64,000 nucleotides of DNA from the NCBI GenBank assembly GCA_903772945.1, contig CAICTM010000448.1:1-64000 (forward strand), written 5' to 3'. Below the pieces are notes generated by a model that made no database searches, had not been told where the DNA came from, and was given only the letters and a program-made list of their open reading frames with translations. The number at the start of each line of letters is the position of its first letter. The first letter of the stretch is position 1. Origin of the DNA: Seminavis robusta (lineage: Eukaryota > Bacillariophyta > Bacillariophyceae > Naviculales > Naviculaceae). This document shows positions 12,676 to 22,742 of this stretch, one piece after another. The position numbers and the translations under genes are program-made.

Positions 12676-13174
12676 CTATGGGGCGATAAACTTCAAATTA
12701 TACTCCTGGCTAGGGAGTGTTAAGTCTATAACTAAAGATCTTGTAAGGGTGGGTCCGATTGCTTCACACACTGTGTGGTCGTGGCCTTTCCAAACCCGTT
12801 TCTTTGTTGAGTGACTCCTGGGTTGGGTGCCCGTCCTTGGCCCCTGCGCTGGCACTATGGCTTTCGTGCTTGTTGTTGGCTCTGACAGTTCCGTCTGGAT
12901 ACTATCGGCTCTTCTCCTATCAGCAATCCTTGTGGATTCTGCCGATAACTCTCTCTCGCGTTGTCGCGATCCGTTGTCGTCGAAACACTTCTTCGGCTCG
13001 GATTTCGGATCCATCCTCGGATCCTTGGTTGCTGTCGTTCCTTGGCAGGCTTCTCTTGTTGCGCCTCTTCTTCGGCACGACGATCCTCTCGTCGTCGTCG
13101 TCATCGTCGGTCTTGTATCGGTCTTCTCGTCGACGGATCCTCTTCGGCCGATCCTCGGTCGATCTTCGCGTCAC
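12676..13174 (-). other. Charged minus-strand ORF remnants, class unknown
   Basis: Two overlapping minus-strand frames (12,676-13,104 and 12,920-13,174) give Arg/Asp/Glu-rich peptides with a run of seven Asp. No domain is recognised. They lie between copia gag and further minus-strand element ORFs and are most likely element-derived. Confidence 0.25.
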
Positions 13175-14170
13175 GATCTTCCTGCTACCATTTGACTCGT
13201 TGCGTCGTCGCGTTCGATGCTTCGGTAGACTCCTCTTCTTCTCTATCGATACAGACCACTGCTATCGTGATAGCAGCCTTTTTCAGTAGTATGTTAGATT
13301 CACTAAGCTCTCTAATTTACCATTGTCATGCTATTGAGATACTGCTGAAAAAGTGGGTTTCTTGGCTTTTTCTACTGGTGTGAAATTCTAGTACAGACGT
13401 ACAGGTTGAATCCCTAATCGCGAATCCCCAACAGTTGATGAAGCTGGGGTATCGACTCTTCAATCGGCTGATCTCGCATCGACGGGGTCTTCCTGGTAGT
13501 TGCTCTCCCAGGTGACTGTCTTGACATGAAAATACCAGAGCCTCGGTGGATCATACCAGTCTTGGCAGATCCAGTCCATGCCCTATGGTTCCATAGCGAA
13601 TCTTTCGCTTGTCAACCAGCGGCGGAAGGGTACGCCGTGGCGGGCTGATGATCTCCTCATCGCGTAGGTGTTCATGCTCTCAAACTGGGAAGAAAGTCTG
13701 GGTCCTATTCCTCAGACTGGGAGTGGATTCGTGATCACTATCTGACTCATCCTCGCTATCAGAGTAGCTTTTGCTTTCCCTTTCCCATAGAGCTGGAACG
13801 TCTCTGTCCGTTTCCCCACCTACAGAACACACGATGTGGCCCCATCAGATCCGGCACAGGCAAGTTGAATAGTAGACCAATATGTTAGTAACGTTTTCAA
13901 CTGTCTGCCTCATCCTTCCTAACTCTGCTGATCTGTCACTGATCCTTCAGAGCCCTTCTTTTGGGTTACGTTAAAGTCCTCTCGCGTAAGGAAGGCGTTC
14001 ACCCTCTCTTCCAGCAGATATTCAAATATCCATCTGTTGACCACCATCATTGGTAAGTCACTCCACTTTTTGGGTTGCTTTAACCGCCACCTTCCTTGGC
14101 TTCCTCGTTTCCTTCCTGACCACCGTCTCTGTTTTGTCCTCGACCACGTCGACCTCCACCTCGGCCACCA

Positions 14171-15184
14171 TTAGGCTTGTCCATTTGCTAAGGCTCGGAT
14201 GACATCCCGGGCTGCCTGCTTGGCCTGATTGTTGGTCTTGTTGGCCCAGATGCACCCGGTGTCTCCATGCAAGATGGTGCCGCACTTGGAACACACGGCC
14301 AACCCTCGAGTTCCACTGCCTGGATTTCCTCCCGACCCGTTACTGACTGTCTTATACAGTTCAGAGGTCTTTTCGGCTTCCAAGGTGTTGTAGATCCACT
14401 TGGACACTGATCCATCCCTGAGGTGGACGTATATGCCACAGATGGCTCCTACCCGGGTGTTGCTGCTGGCTCGGATCATACTCCATTTCTTGACATGGTA
14501 GTCGATCTCCTTCTTGACCATACTCCATGTGCTAGACGATCCCACGTGGACCAGGTGTTCCAGTAGATCAATGTAGTTCCTCATTCCTAGGCGGGATAGG
14601 GTGGTGATGTATCCACCGTGGCACCATGCTTCAGTGATCAAGCTATCCCACCCTTTTCGTTGAAGGATGGCCAGCTGAATCGCAATCAGATTGCTTGTGT
14701 TGGTATCTTGAAGACTCCGAACGTCATAGAGGAGGGTACGAAGTCCGTCTAAGTTCTTGACACCCTTGAATCCATTCCTGGATCCGTTCTTCCATCGTAG
14801 ATCCCTCCTGCTCTCTTCTCCCAGACGTTCCTGTCGACTCACCGCAGCGATCTCGAAGAGCGAGTCTTGGATGTTCACGGCAGTGTCTTCCACTTCATGA
14901 TTGTTACTGGGCTTACCTCCTAGATTCACCACATCAGTCATGGCTTCCGTCATCTCCAAGGCCATCTTTTCACTTACGTCGGGAGGAGATAAGCACTTCC
15001 TCAATTCTGCACCATTCACGTCCAAACTCACTCCAAAGATTTTGTCCTTCTTCTTCACCGACTTGTCCCTACCATTCAGCTCCACCGGTGGACGAGCGAC
15101 TCGGCTAGGCCATTCTTCTGTTCCTTCCGTGTCGCAGCTGTCTTGGCTACTGTCGCTGGAACTGAGCTCACGGTACTGTTTCAT
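14171..15184 (-). mobile_element. Unknown element ORF with Cys/His motif
   Basis: 337 codons on the minus strand starting MKQYRELSSSDSSQDS. The N-terminus is Ser/Asp-rich and the middle is helical and without recognised motif. The C-terminus holds CSKCGTILHGDTGCIW, a zinc-knuckle-like arrangement, then a Gln/Ala-rich helix. The stretch just downstream on the same strand is Arg/Trp-rich. The pattern (long unknown domain plus a single terminal finger) resembles a gag-like nucleic-acid-binding protein of a retroelement. No LTR or polymerase was found to place it in a family, and it appears to be part of a decayed element. Confidence 0.4.
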
Positions 15185-15382
15185 CGTCCACCGAATCCAT
15201 TCTTTGGCTTCCTTCTTGGTTCGGAATTTTTTGATGATGGAGTACTTGTTCGCGTACTTTTCTGCCCTGTGGCGGCTGTCAAAGACTCCTTCCCGGTTCT
15301 TGTGTCCAAAAATGAGTGCGTACCAGCGTCTCGGGGGCGGAGACGGGCTCCTGACTTTTTGACGTCAACGACCCCGTTCTAC

Positions 15383-16094
15383 TCAGCTACGCTCTTCCTC
15401 CTCGCTGTCTGAGTCATCGGTAGTAGTGTCATTGTCACTGGAGGAGTACGAGGAGGGAGATGGGGACACACGGCGGCGTCCCTTCTTTCGTTCCTTCTGG
15501 CCACGGCTTGGTTTCTTTTCCTTTTCGCTCTTCTTGCGTCGTCGGTTTACTTTCTTCCTGCAACGCTTTCGAGCCTCGTAGGAACTGTCCGAGACCGTCA
15601 GGTCCTCCTCACTGGATTCTCCTTCGGCCATATCCTCGGCTTCCTCTGCTTCACTCTCGGACACTGTCTCTACCATGGGCTTGCGCTTGGTTTTGGGGGG
15701 CTTCTTAGACGCCACCTTTGGGCCTGGCTTGGAAGCCCCTTTAGGGCTGGCTTCTTCTGGTCCATGGAATCCTCTCGTTTCTTCCTGACTAGGATCTCCT
15801 TCAAATTTTAACTAACAGAGTCGTCCGTCTCTTCAGTGGTAGCTATCTCTCCTGATTTGCTCTTCTTGAGATCTTCGTCGAAGGTCACACTGTTTTCACG
15901 TTCCTTGGCACGTTCCTTGGTCTTTTTCTTGCGTCCTTCACGGTGCGCCTTGCGAGCGGCTGCCTCCTTTGGGGGAGTGGGTACCTTGGCAATCTTGATT
16001 CCTTTGACCGGATTGGACATGTCAAAGACCTCCCCTTCTTCCTTCTTGGCTCGGGCAGCCGCTTTGGCCTCCATAGCCACCTTGTTGAACTCAT
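15383..16094 (-). other. Charged low-complexity ORF remnants upstream of the 14-15 kb ORF
   Basis: Minus-strand peptides rich in Lys, Arg, Glu and Ser (for example RKKVNRRRKKSEKEKKPSRG). Together with the ORF at 14,171-15,184 they look like pieces of one minus-strand element. No domain recognised. Confidence 0.25.
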
Positions 16095-16135
16095 CTTTTA
16101 CCTCGGCAGGTAAACTGCCTGAGATCTCAACCCCT

Positions 16136-16203
16136 TTAATGCTATTTCCTATTTCCTATTTCCTATATCCTATATCCTATTTCCTATTTCCTATTTCCTA
16201 TTC
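16136..16203. repeat. (TTTCCTA)n tandem repeat
   Basis: About nine copies of a 7-base unit, TTTCCTA with TATCCTA variants. Confidence 0.9.
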
Positions 16204-16401
16204 CGGTGAAGCCAAAATATAAGGATAGAGATAGTCATAAGCTAACAAAACTGAATATTGATGGTTCAAAACAAGTTAGGGTTAGGAATAAATCATTAAT
16301 ATTTAAGGTTAGTGCAATCATCACAACAGCACAATAAGCCAGCAGGAGCTGTAAAGGTTAGAGTTACAATAAGGGAATGGCAGCTGGTAAATTTTAGAGT
16401 A

Positions 16402-16527
16402 GCGGGCGGCAACACACGACGTAGTCGGGTGTTGTCGCCAGGGTTAGCTTTTAAAATAAAAAGAAGGTTGCAATGAGGGAATGAATGATAACGGGCGGCA
16501 ACACCCGACTACCAGGGCTAGCTTGAA
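16402..16527. repeat. Direct and inverted copies of a cggcaacacccgac motif
   Basis: A hairpin-forming pair (ggcggcaacac ... gtgttgtcgcc) at 16,405-16,439 is followed by a second copy of the cgggcggcaacac ... ccagggctagctt block at 16,494-16,527. Confidence 0.6.
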
Positions 16528-16959
16528 AGATGGGTGCAATCCGAACATAATCCTGCTTCTTCTATCTGTCTTTCTGCCGAGGTATCGCAGCTCCCGCTGA
16601 CTTATCTTCCTCGCGGTCCCAGTACTCATCTTCTGGGACCTCTGACCAGCGGACAGCATCCTCAAAACCTTCTGTCGTTTCTTGGATGGCATAGTAGCAG
16701 TTGTCAACGGGTGCCTTGTAGCCTTTTTGTGAGAGGGTCGGCGGCAAGTGTCCCCATTGGCCATGCATATGAACTCCAGATCGGCGAACTTTTTGGTGGT
16801 AAACACCGCTCGACACATCGCGTCACTTATCTTGGCGTACCTGATGATCGGGCTGCCTTCCTTGCTCTTTCGCGATCCACTGCTCTCCGTGCTTCGGCTG
16901 GTCTGGCTCAACCTGGTGCTCATCGAGTGGTGACTCGAATCATCCTCACTTCTGCCCAT
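16444..16959 (-). other. Unknown minus-strand ORF
   Basis: About 170 codons starting MGRSEDDSSHHSMSTRLSQT (ATG near 16,959), Ser/Arg-rich, then a short ordered-looking block (RYAKISDAMCRAVFTTKKFA). Not recognised. It sits at the right edge of the transposon-rich stretch on the same strand as the ORFs to its left, so it may be their upstream part. Confidence 0.3.
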
Positions 16960-16999
16960 GTCTGCAGCCTTGGGTGGAGTGACTTTTCCAAACAGTTAG

Positions 17000-17577
17000 A
17001 TGGTTGCTTAAGCTATTTGGTTCTACTTAGCTCAATCACACGGTCTACTTGTATCTCTTTTGTTAGGTGGCTCAACGTTAGTTCGCTTTATTACCCCGTG
17101 TTGTTCAAAGGAAAATTGCTACTGCTATTCTAACTTGAGCCAGCTTTCTTGGAAAAGTGAGGCTCTGGTTTGAAGATCTGTTTGATCTGTATCTTTGTAG
17201 ATGGAAGATGTGGCTGCGCCAGCTCGGACAGAAGGTGCTGTGGCACTTCTTTGGTCTGTATGCTTGTCCCGTGGTCAAGGGTCTTGTTGTCTTGTATATC
17301 TTGTACAGTACTAGTAGCTTAGAATCTCTTCATGGATGTCCATGGGAGGTTATTGGCGTTGTTCTCACCATGTCTCCTGTTGTTCTCGCTCCTTAACATA
17401 TCTATTTAGTATTTATTTTCTTCCGAGGAACGAGGTGATCTCCTTATCTGTTTCCTTTTTATCAGGGTGACATGGCTATTATCGCTCCAATATTAAAACA
17501 ATACAGCTATAGACAGATCCTCCCTTTAATGGAGGGCAAGCTAGCATAGATAGCTGTTGACTGGCAATACTGCAAGA
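17000..17577. other. Spacer upstream of the first LRR gene
   Basis: No gene seen. It marks the change from transposon-rich sequence to the host gene cluster. The last part presumably holds the promoter of the gene at 17,578; no clear TATA box was found. Confidence 0.4.
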
Positions 17578-19784
17578 ATGGACGAAGAAGATGACTTCGA
17601 TGTACTGGATGTGGTGGCAGCACGAAGCAGGGGTCTCACTGATGCTGAAGTTCAAAAGTGGGAAGCCTATGAACTGGTTGCAGCAGCAGCACAAAGAAGA
17701 GAAGAAGCGCAGGTTCGACGGACATCCAAAGAGGAACCCAAAGAAGAAGATGGCGAATTCATCATGAACGTTATAAGAGAACGACAAGCATTATCCTCGC
17801 AGCCGGAAGCGTTATCCTCACAGCGGCCAGCAAAACCTTCTGACAATCAGGATGATCATCGGCCTGAAGAGACGTCCATGCTCCCTGGGGCTTATGCAGC
17901 AGCACCTGGTACAGAGTTGCAGAGGAGAGTACTAGTAACAACTAGTCACGGAAAATCCTCCTCGGGTGGTTCTGAAGAATCTTCTGCTGCTGTGGACTGC
18001 AGTGCTGCTTGTGAAATCGATGGGAATGAAGCTTCTGTTTCGGGCAATGATGGTGGGGATTTATTGGTTGTGGCCAATCCAGTGGATGATACAATTCCAA
18101 ATAATGGTATTATTCCCGTGGCTCAAGATTACAATAATGCTGAGAACAATAATAACCGATACGTGCAAGGAGAGGAAAGCATCAGGCAACAAAAAACAAG
18201 AATTCTGGTTGGAGCGATTGGTTTGGCAGCTGTGATCATGATTGTGTTTGCTGTTGTTCTTCTGTCTCTTACTGCTGGCAAGCAATCTGCTGCGGAGGAG
18301 GAGGGTGACCACGCATTATTGGATCCAAATATTGATGATTCATCAACCTTTTCTCCTTCATTGGTCCCACCATCGTTGCCACCCTCAGCTGCTCCGTCCC
18401 AAGCTCTGAGTGCATTCTTGGAACAGCTTCCTGCTTTCACACACTCCACTTTACACAATGTAACCAGCCCTCAGGGTCTTGCCTTCAATTGGCTCCAGGA
18501 TTATCCAAATGTCACATCACTGGAGGACTGGAGAATAACACAATTATTTGCCTTGGCAACATTCTTTTATGCATTTGAGGGGCCGAGGTGGAGACAAGAA
18601 TAAGGGATGATTGGTTGGTAGTGGACAAACACGAGTGTTTCTGGTATTCTGCTCATTTTGGCGTCTTCCAGCAAGATGGCACCTACTATGGTGTCGCCAC
18701 TACCGGTACTTCAGCGATTCTCTTCGATGGATCACCCTGCAATCCACAAGGAGAAATGGTGGTTCTCTCTGTTTCCGACCTGGAATTGGCTGGATACCAA
18801 CCTCGGATTCCACCAGAACTCTCCTTGATGACAGGATTGAAGGAGATTCACATATTTTTCAATGACATCTCAACCTCCGTTCAAGCCATGATACCCTCTC
18901 AGCTCTATATGGGAATGCCACAGCTTCGTACATTAAACTTCATGTTTAATTCGCTTTCTGGAAGTATCCCCACTGACATCGGTTTGGTTTCGGACCTCAT
19001 GTGGTTAAATTGGGACTTCAACTTGTTTCTCACTGGCACGCTGCCATCAGAGCTTGCACTCCTGACAAAGCTAACTCGCCTATCTCTACCAGTCAACTCA
19101 TTGTCCTCAACCATTCCTTCAGAACTAGGTAGTCTGGCTTCTCTTGTTACCCTGAATCTGGAACATCTATCCCTCACTGGGGCAATACCAAGAGAGACTG
19201 GGATGCTTTCCAACCTTGAAGGGCTGAGCTTGAACAATAATGCCTTGTCTGGAAATCTTCCCAGCCACCTGGGCTTGCTAACTGGCCTGCAACGGCTGGA
19301 TTGTGCGCACAACTTATTGTCATCCACCATTCCATCCGATATTGCAGGTTTGAGTCAGCTTGAAATGATGGATCTCAGTGACAATGCACTATCCTCGCTG
19401 CTGCTGGGACACCTAGGAATGCTGGATAACCTCCAAGAATTGGACTTGGGTTCCAATCAGTTTTGGGGGGTTGTGCCATCGGAATGGGGCAGTATGACAG
19501 GCTTGAGAGTCCTGGATCTTTCAAACCTACCCTCGCTCAGTGGCACACTTCCGATAGAGCTCAGCTGGTTGGCGTCCATGTACAACCTTTCTCGGCTGAA
19601 TCTTGGTGGCAGCAGCAACTTGCAAGGAGTGCTTTCTGAAGACCTTTGTGATCTATTGGGTGAATCCTGCAACTACACGTTTTCTGGCAGTTGGTACGCG
19701 GAAAAATTCGAGGATTGTTCCCTCGAGTTCGATTGCACAGAAAAGTTGTGCGGGTGTGGCTGCAACTGCACTGATTCCGCGTAG
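17578..19784 (+). CDS. LRR membrane protein 1, divergent and frameshifted
   Basis: The start ATG at 17,578 gives MDEEDDFDVLDVVAARSRGL, matching the tail starts of other family members. The tail carries two V-x-x-R motifs (DVLDVVAAR, EFIMNVIRER), PGAYAAAPG, and LLVVANPVDDT...VAQDYN. One membrane segment is at about residues 209-232 (ILVGAIGLAAVIMIVFAVVLL), followed by a Ser/Pro spacer. The conserved cap (FALATFFYAFEG) then runs into a stop at 18,601, and homology continues in another frame (DDWLVVDKHECFWYS) to 19,784, so a one-base shift lies at about 18,590-18,603. About ten LRRs and a Cys tail (FDCTEKLCGCGCNC) follow. Unlike its relatives it has no intron in the LRR block. It may be a pseudogene, or the shift may be an assembly error, since the rest is intact. 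Confidence 0.8.
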
Positions 19785-20331
19785 CTTACTGTTGGTTCTT
19801 TCGTTGTCCTAATTATAAAGAAGTTTTCCTTCAAATGTTTACTTCATTGGACGCTACATATCGTTGGAAGACTGGACCGACGCTGCGTGTGCATAAATGA
19901 ATCCGAGCCGTAGTATTGCCAACCAGCACAGATCCACTGTTGGACTTCCAGCTCAGACTGGTGCTAGCTAGCCCAACGTGTTTTAAAGAAGCACCCGACA
20001 ACGTTGCAAGCTGAACCTCCAAACCACTTCCAATACGATATATGCTCCGTCGAGTTGACTCGACTCTAGTTTCGTGGCGACGTTTTCATCGCTTCGCAAT
20101 AATGAATTTCTCGGGTTCGAACCGAGACCTATTACAGAGTGATTGGCATGGCCCAAAACGGATTCATTCTCTACAAGTTCAAAGCCCAAACTTTACAGCT
20201 ACTCTACAGCATGTTATGTCGAATCGAATCGAATCGAATCGAATCGAACCCCCGCACGTACCGACGATGCCGCAATGGAACGTTCGTCGCCCGTTGCATC
20301 ACGACCCCCCCGCCCGGCTACTAGTGTATAA
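19785..20331. other. Convergent intergenic spacer
   Basis: Lies between the 3' ends of LRR gene 1 and the glycosyltransferase. It holds a (GAATC)n microsatellite at 20,219-20,248 and no supported gene. Confidence 0.5.
20219..20248. repeat. (GAATC)n microsatellite
   Basis: Six consecutive copies of GAATC. The same unit recurs at 60,786-60,804 and, on the other strand, at 61,088-61,112. Confidence 0.9.
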
Positions 20332-22128
20332 TTACACAACCATTGGTGGCACCGTTTTGAGAGGTCTCTGTATCCGCCGTTGTTGCTTCCACTGCGCCAC
20401 AAACGCTTTGTCGTCTCCCTCGAGCGGCGGCGGTGGCTTTTCGTACCAGTCTTCCTTGGCCAAAAGATAGTCGGGCATTTCCTGGAGCTCTTTTGGTGAC
20501 AAACAATTGTTGGGATCACTGCAGAGAAGTGGTTTGGGAGGAACCGGTATACCATTGTCATCCATTATTACCGTGTACTTGTAAGCTTGGTAATATTCCT
20601 GCCCGTGGGCATCCACCAGAATCTCCTTGGTTCTGCCAGCATCTTCCAAGAGTTGTCGTCGCGTGCGGTGCAAAAAGAGCCGATCCCACCCGGTAAAGTC
20701 TCCTTTTTGAAATTCGTCACTTTGAATGTAATTCCGAATGGCATCTAGAAAGACCTCTTTAGTCAGTGTCCCTGCATTGAGTTGTTGTACCATATTGGGT
20801 ATAAAAACGACGGGCAATCCGGCAAAGAGTTGTCGACTAATGGGACCCCGATCTTCCAAAATGGGAATGACTCCCAACAAGAGCATTTCGTAGGTCCGGA
20901 AACAATCCCATCCCACCCCCGGAGGACTGACTCCAAAGCGATACTGCGACAAGTCTGTGTAAATGTTGTGCACCGTCAACTTGCCCGTGTCGGGATTGCA
21001 GGACGCACCTCCCGTATGTTGTTCATCATTATTTTTGGGAGGACACAGCAATGCCCACAACGTTCGCCGATGCACCGATGTCATGCCAAACTGGACAAAG
21101 ACTTCTTGGTCAAAATCTTGCAAGGGATGTGCGGCAAAATCCCATCGCTCTTTATTACTGGCAAATAAAAATGGATTGGTAAAGTTTGTCAGTTGCAGAT
21201 AGGGCAACAAATGTTGTTCTTGTTTGGGAAAATTCTGACGGGACAATCCCAAATTCATGGGGACAAATTTGTGTTGTTCCTGGACACCGCGCATAAATGC
21301 TGGATTTTTACGATAGGCTTGTGTGTTGGGATTGGTGCCGTACCATTTGAGGAGGAGTGGATCTTGAATGAATTGTGGTTTGATTTGAGGTGAATCGGCA
21401 TCGCTGCCGGCACTAATGAGAATGTAGGGGACTTTAATGTGTGGTCGTATTTTCCTCCAAAAGTAGGCCATGGGTTTGAGATGATTGTCGACTTGGATGA
21501 TTGTATGGGGCACCAAACAGGGGAGTATTTGGGGGTGTAGATAGGATGCATGAAATTTTAGGTTGGACATTTTGTCTCCTCCCAGCGCGCCATGAACAAT
21601 CATGGTATCGGCCAGGTCGTTTCCATCGGTGGAATGAATGAGTTGCCGTGCATCTTGATGGAGGGATATTGCCACGGTTTCGACACAGCACGTGTCACGA
21701 CAGAGTTTGTGTCCCGTGTTGGGATTGTTGGGAGAAGGCAACCAAGGAGCCTTGTGGACAATGGTGGCTTGATCATAGGCAGTCCGTTGGTAGTGATGGC
21801 CCTTGGTCAGACTCTTGCTGAAAGGGTCAATGGTGGCTTCCAGTTCATAATACTGAGGTCGTCGTCGACTAGTAGGAGTACTCAGTAGTGAGCTTGAAGA
21901 GGTCTTGGTAGGATGAATGGGAAACCGTGTCGTGTTAATATTCGTAATGGAGAGAGTACCCGTGATAAAAGAACCAACGGAGATTCCTGCCACAAACCAC
22001 AGAATTCCAGTTGCCACACATAGCCGTTCTCGTCGCTGGTGTTGGAGTCGACGTTGGTCTGTTGGACTGGAACCCGCTGTAGCGGTATGGATCGAGGCCC
22101 GTTTGGAAGATGCTTGGAGCTTGGGCAT
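20332..22128 (-). CDS. Exostosin-like (GT47) glycosyltransferase, type II membrane protein
   Basis: 598 residues from ATG 22,128 with no intron. A basic cytoplasmic N-terminus (RRLQHQRRERL) precedes a signal anchor at about residues 36-59 (LCVATGILWFVAGISVGSF), then a Ser/Thr stem, the layout of a Golgi glycosyltransferase. The hallmark of the exostosin/GT47 family is at about residues 393-420: FGVSPPGVGWDCFRTYEMLL followed by GVIPIL, the nucleotide-sugar binding region. Paired Cys residues (CRDTCC) near residue 145 may form disulphides. Family members transfer sugars such as glucuronic acid, xylose, galactose or arabinose to glycans; the donor here cannot be read from sequence. It is convergent with LRR gene 1 and divergent from LRR gene 2. 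Confidence 0.85.
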   Translation of the reverse strand: MPKLQASSKRASIHTATAGSSPTDQRRLQHQRRERLCVATGILWFVAGISVGSFITGTLSITNINTTRFPIHPTKTSSSSLLSTPTSRRRPQYYELEATIDPFSKSLTKGHHYQRTAYDQATIVHKAPWLPSPNNPNTGHKLCRDTCCVETVAISLHQDARQLIHSTDGNDLADTMIVHGALGGDKMSNLKFHASYLHPQILPCLVPHTIIQVDNHLKPMAYFWRKIRPHIKVPYILISAGSDADSPQIKPQFIQDPLLLKWYGTNPNTQAYRKNPAFMRGVQEQHKFVPMNLGLSRQNFPKQEQHLLPYLQLTNFTNPFLFASNKERWDFAAHPLQDFDQEVFVQFGMTSVHRRTLWALLCPPKNNDEQHTGGASCNPDTGKLTVHNIYTDLSQYRFGVSPPGVGWDCFRTYEMLLLGVIPILEDRGPISRQLFAGLPVVFIPNMVQQLNAGTLTKEVFLDAIRNYIQSDEFQKGDFTGWDRLFLHRTRRQLLEDAGRTKEILVDAHGQEYYQAYKYTVIMDDNGIPVPPKPLLCSDPNNCLSPKELQEMPDYLLAKEDWYEKPPPPLEGDDKAFVAQWKQQRRIQRPLKTVPPMVV

Positions 22129-22742
22129 GGTCTTGTTGGTACCAATGGTAATGATAGACAGGAGAAGTTATTGGATGGGATGGAGGTAGCTAGCTAGAGC
22201 AGCAAGAAAAAGGCGTCAAAATCTTACAAATCAAAAGTCACTGGTTACTTCCAAAGACATTTCGTTCGAAGACACCAGATGATAGATGACCCAATTTTAA
22301 TAATGACCACACATTTCCAATTCCAACTCATATCCTGTGCTCGCACTTCAACCCGAAATTGAGTTTCTCTCGTGGAGAAAACGTCACAGAATATTTAGAA
22401 CGGAGTTGAGGTATAATATAAAGCCCCAAATCACCGACTTTGTGAGAAGAATGATGTCATTTACTGGCATCTGCTGTCATCTCCCCAATACCAGTACTGG
22501 CCTACAACTGTAGCAAACAGCTTGCTGAGATGCACGCTCCCTAAAATTTCTTTTGTGACCTCTGCTGTCCACAACTTGCTTCTTTGCCCTTTGCATGCAA
22601 CACAGGCAGGAATTAAAAGTCCGGCTGAGTGGATACGGATTGTCCTTGTGGCAAGGATTGATCCTCACACACACACTGTACAGTACTTTTTAACTTACTT
22701 CAATTGATTATAATAAATTGATATATATATAGATATTTGGCC
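22129..22742. promoter_or_regulatory. Divergent promoter region, glycosyltransferase and LRR gene 2
   Basis: 614 bases between two start codons pointing away from each other. An AT-rich run (ttgatatatatatagat) ends about 10 bases before the LRR gene 2 ATG. No other motif is assigned. Confidence 0.4.

Noticed and set aside
20109-20128. A GGTTCGAACC box resembling a tRNA T-arm
   Set aside because: The stem does not pair with tRNA geometry, and no acceptor, D-arm or anticodon arm could be placed around it.
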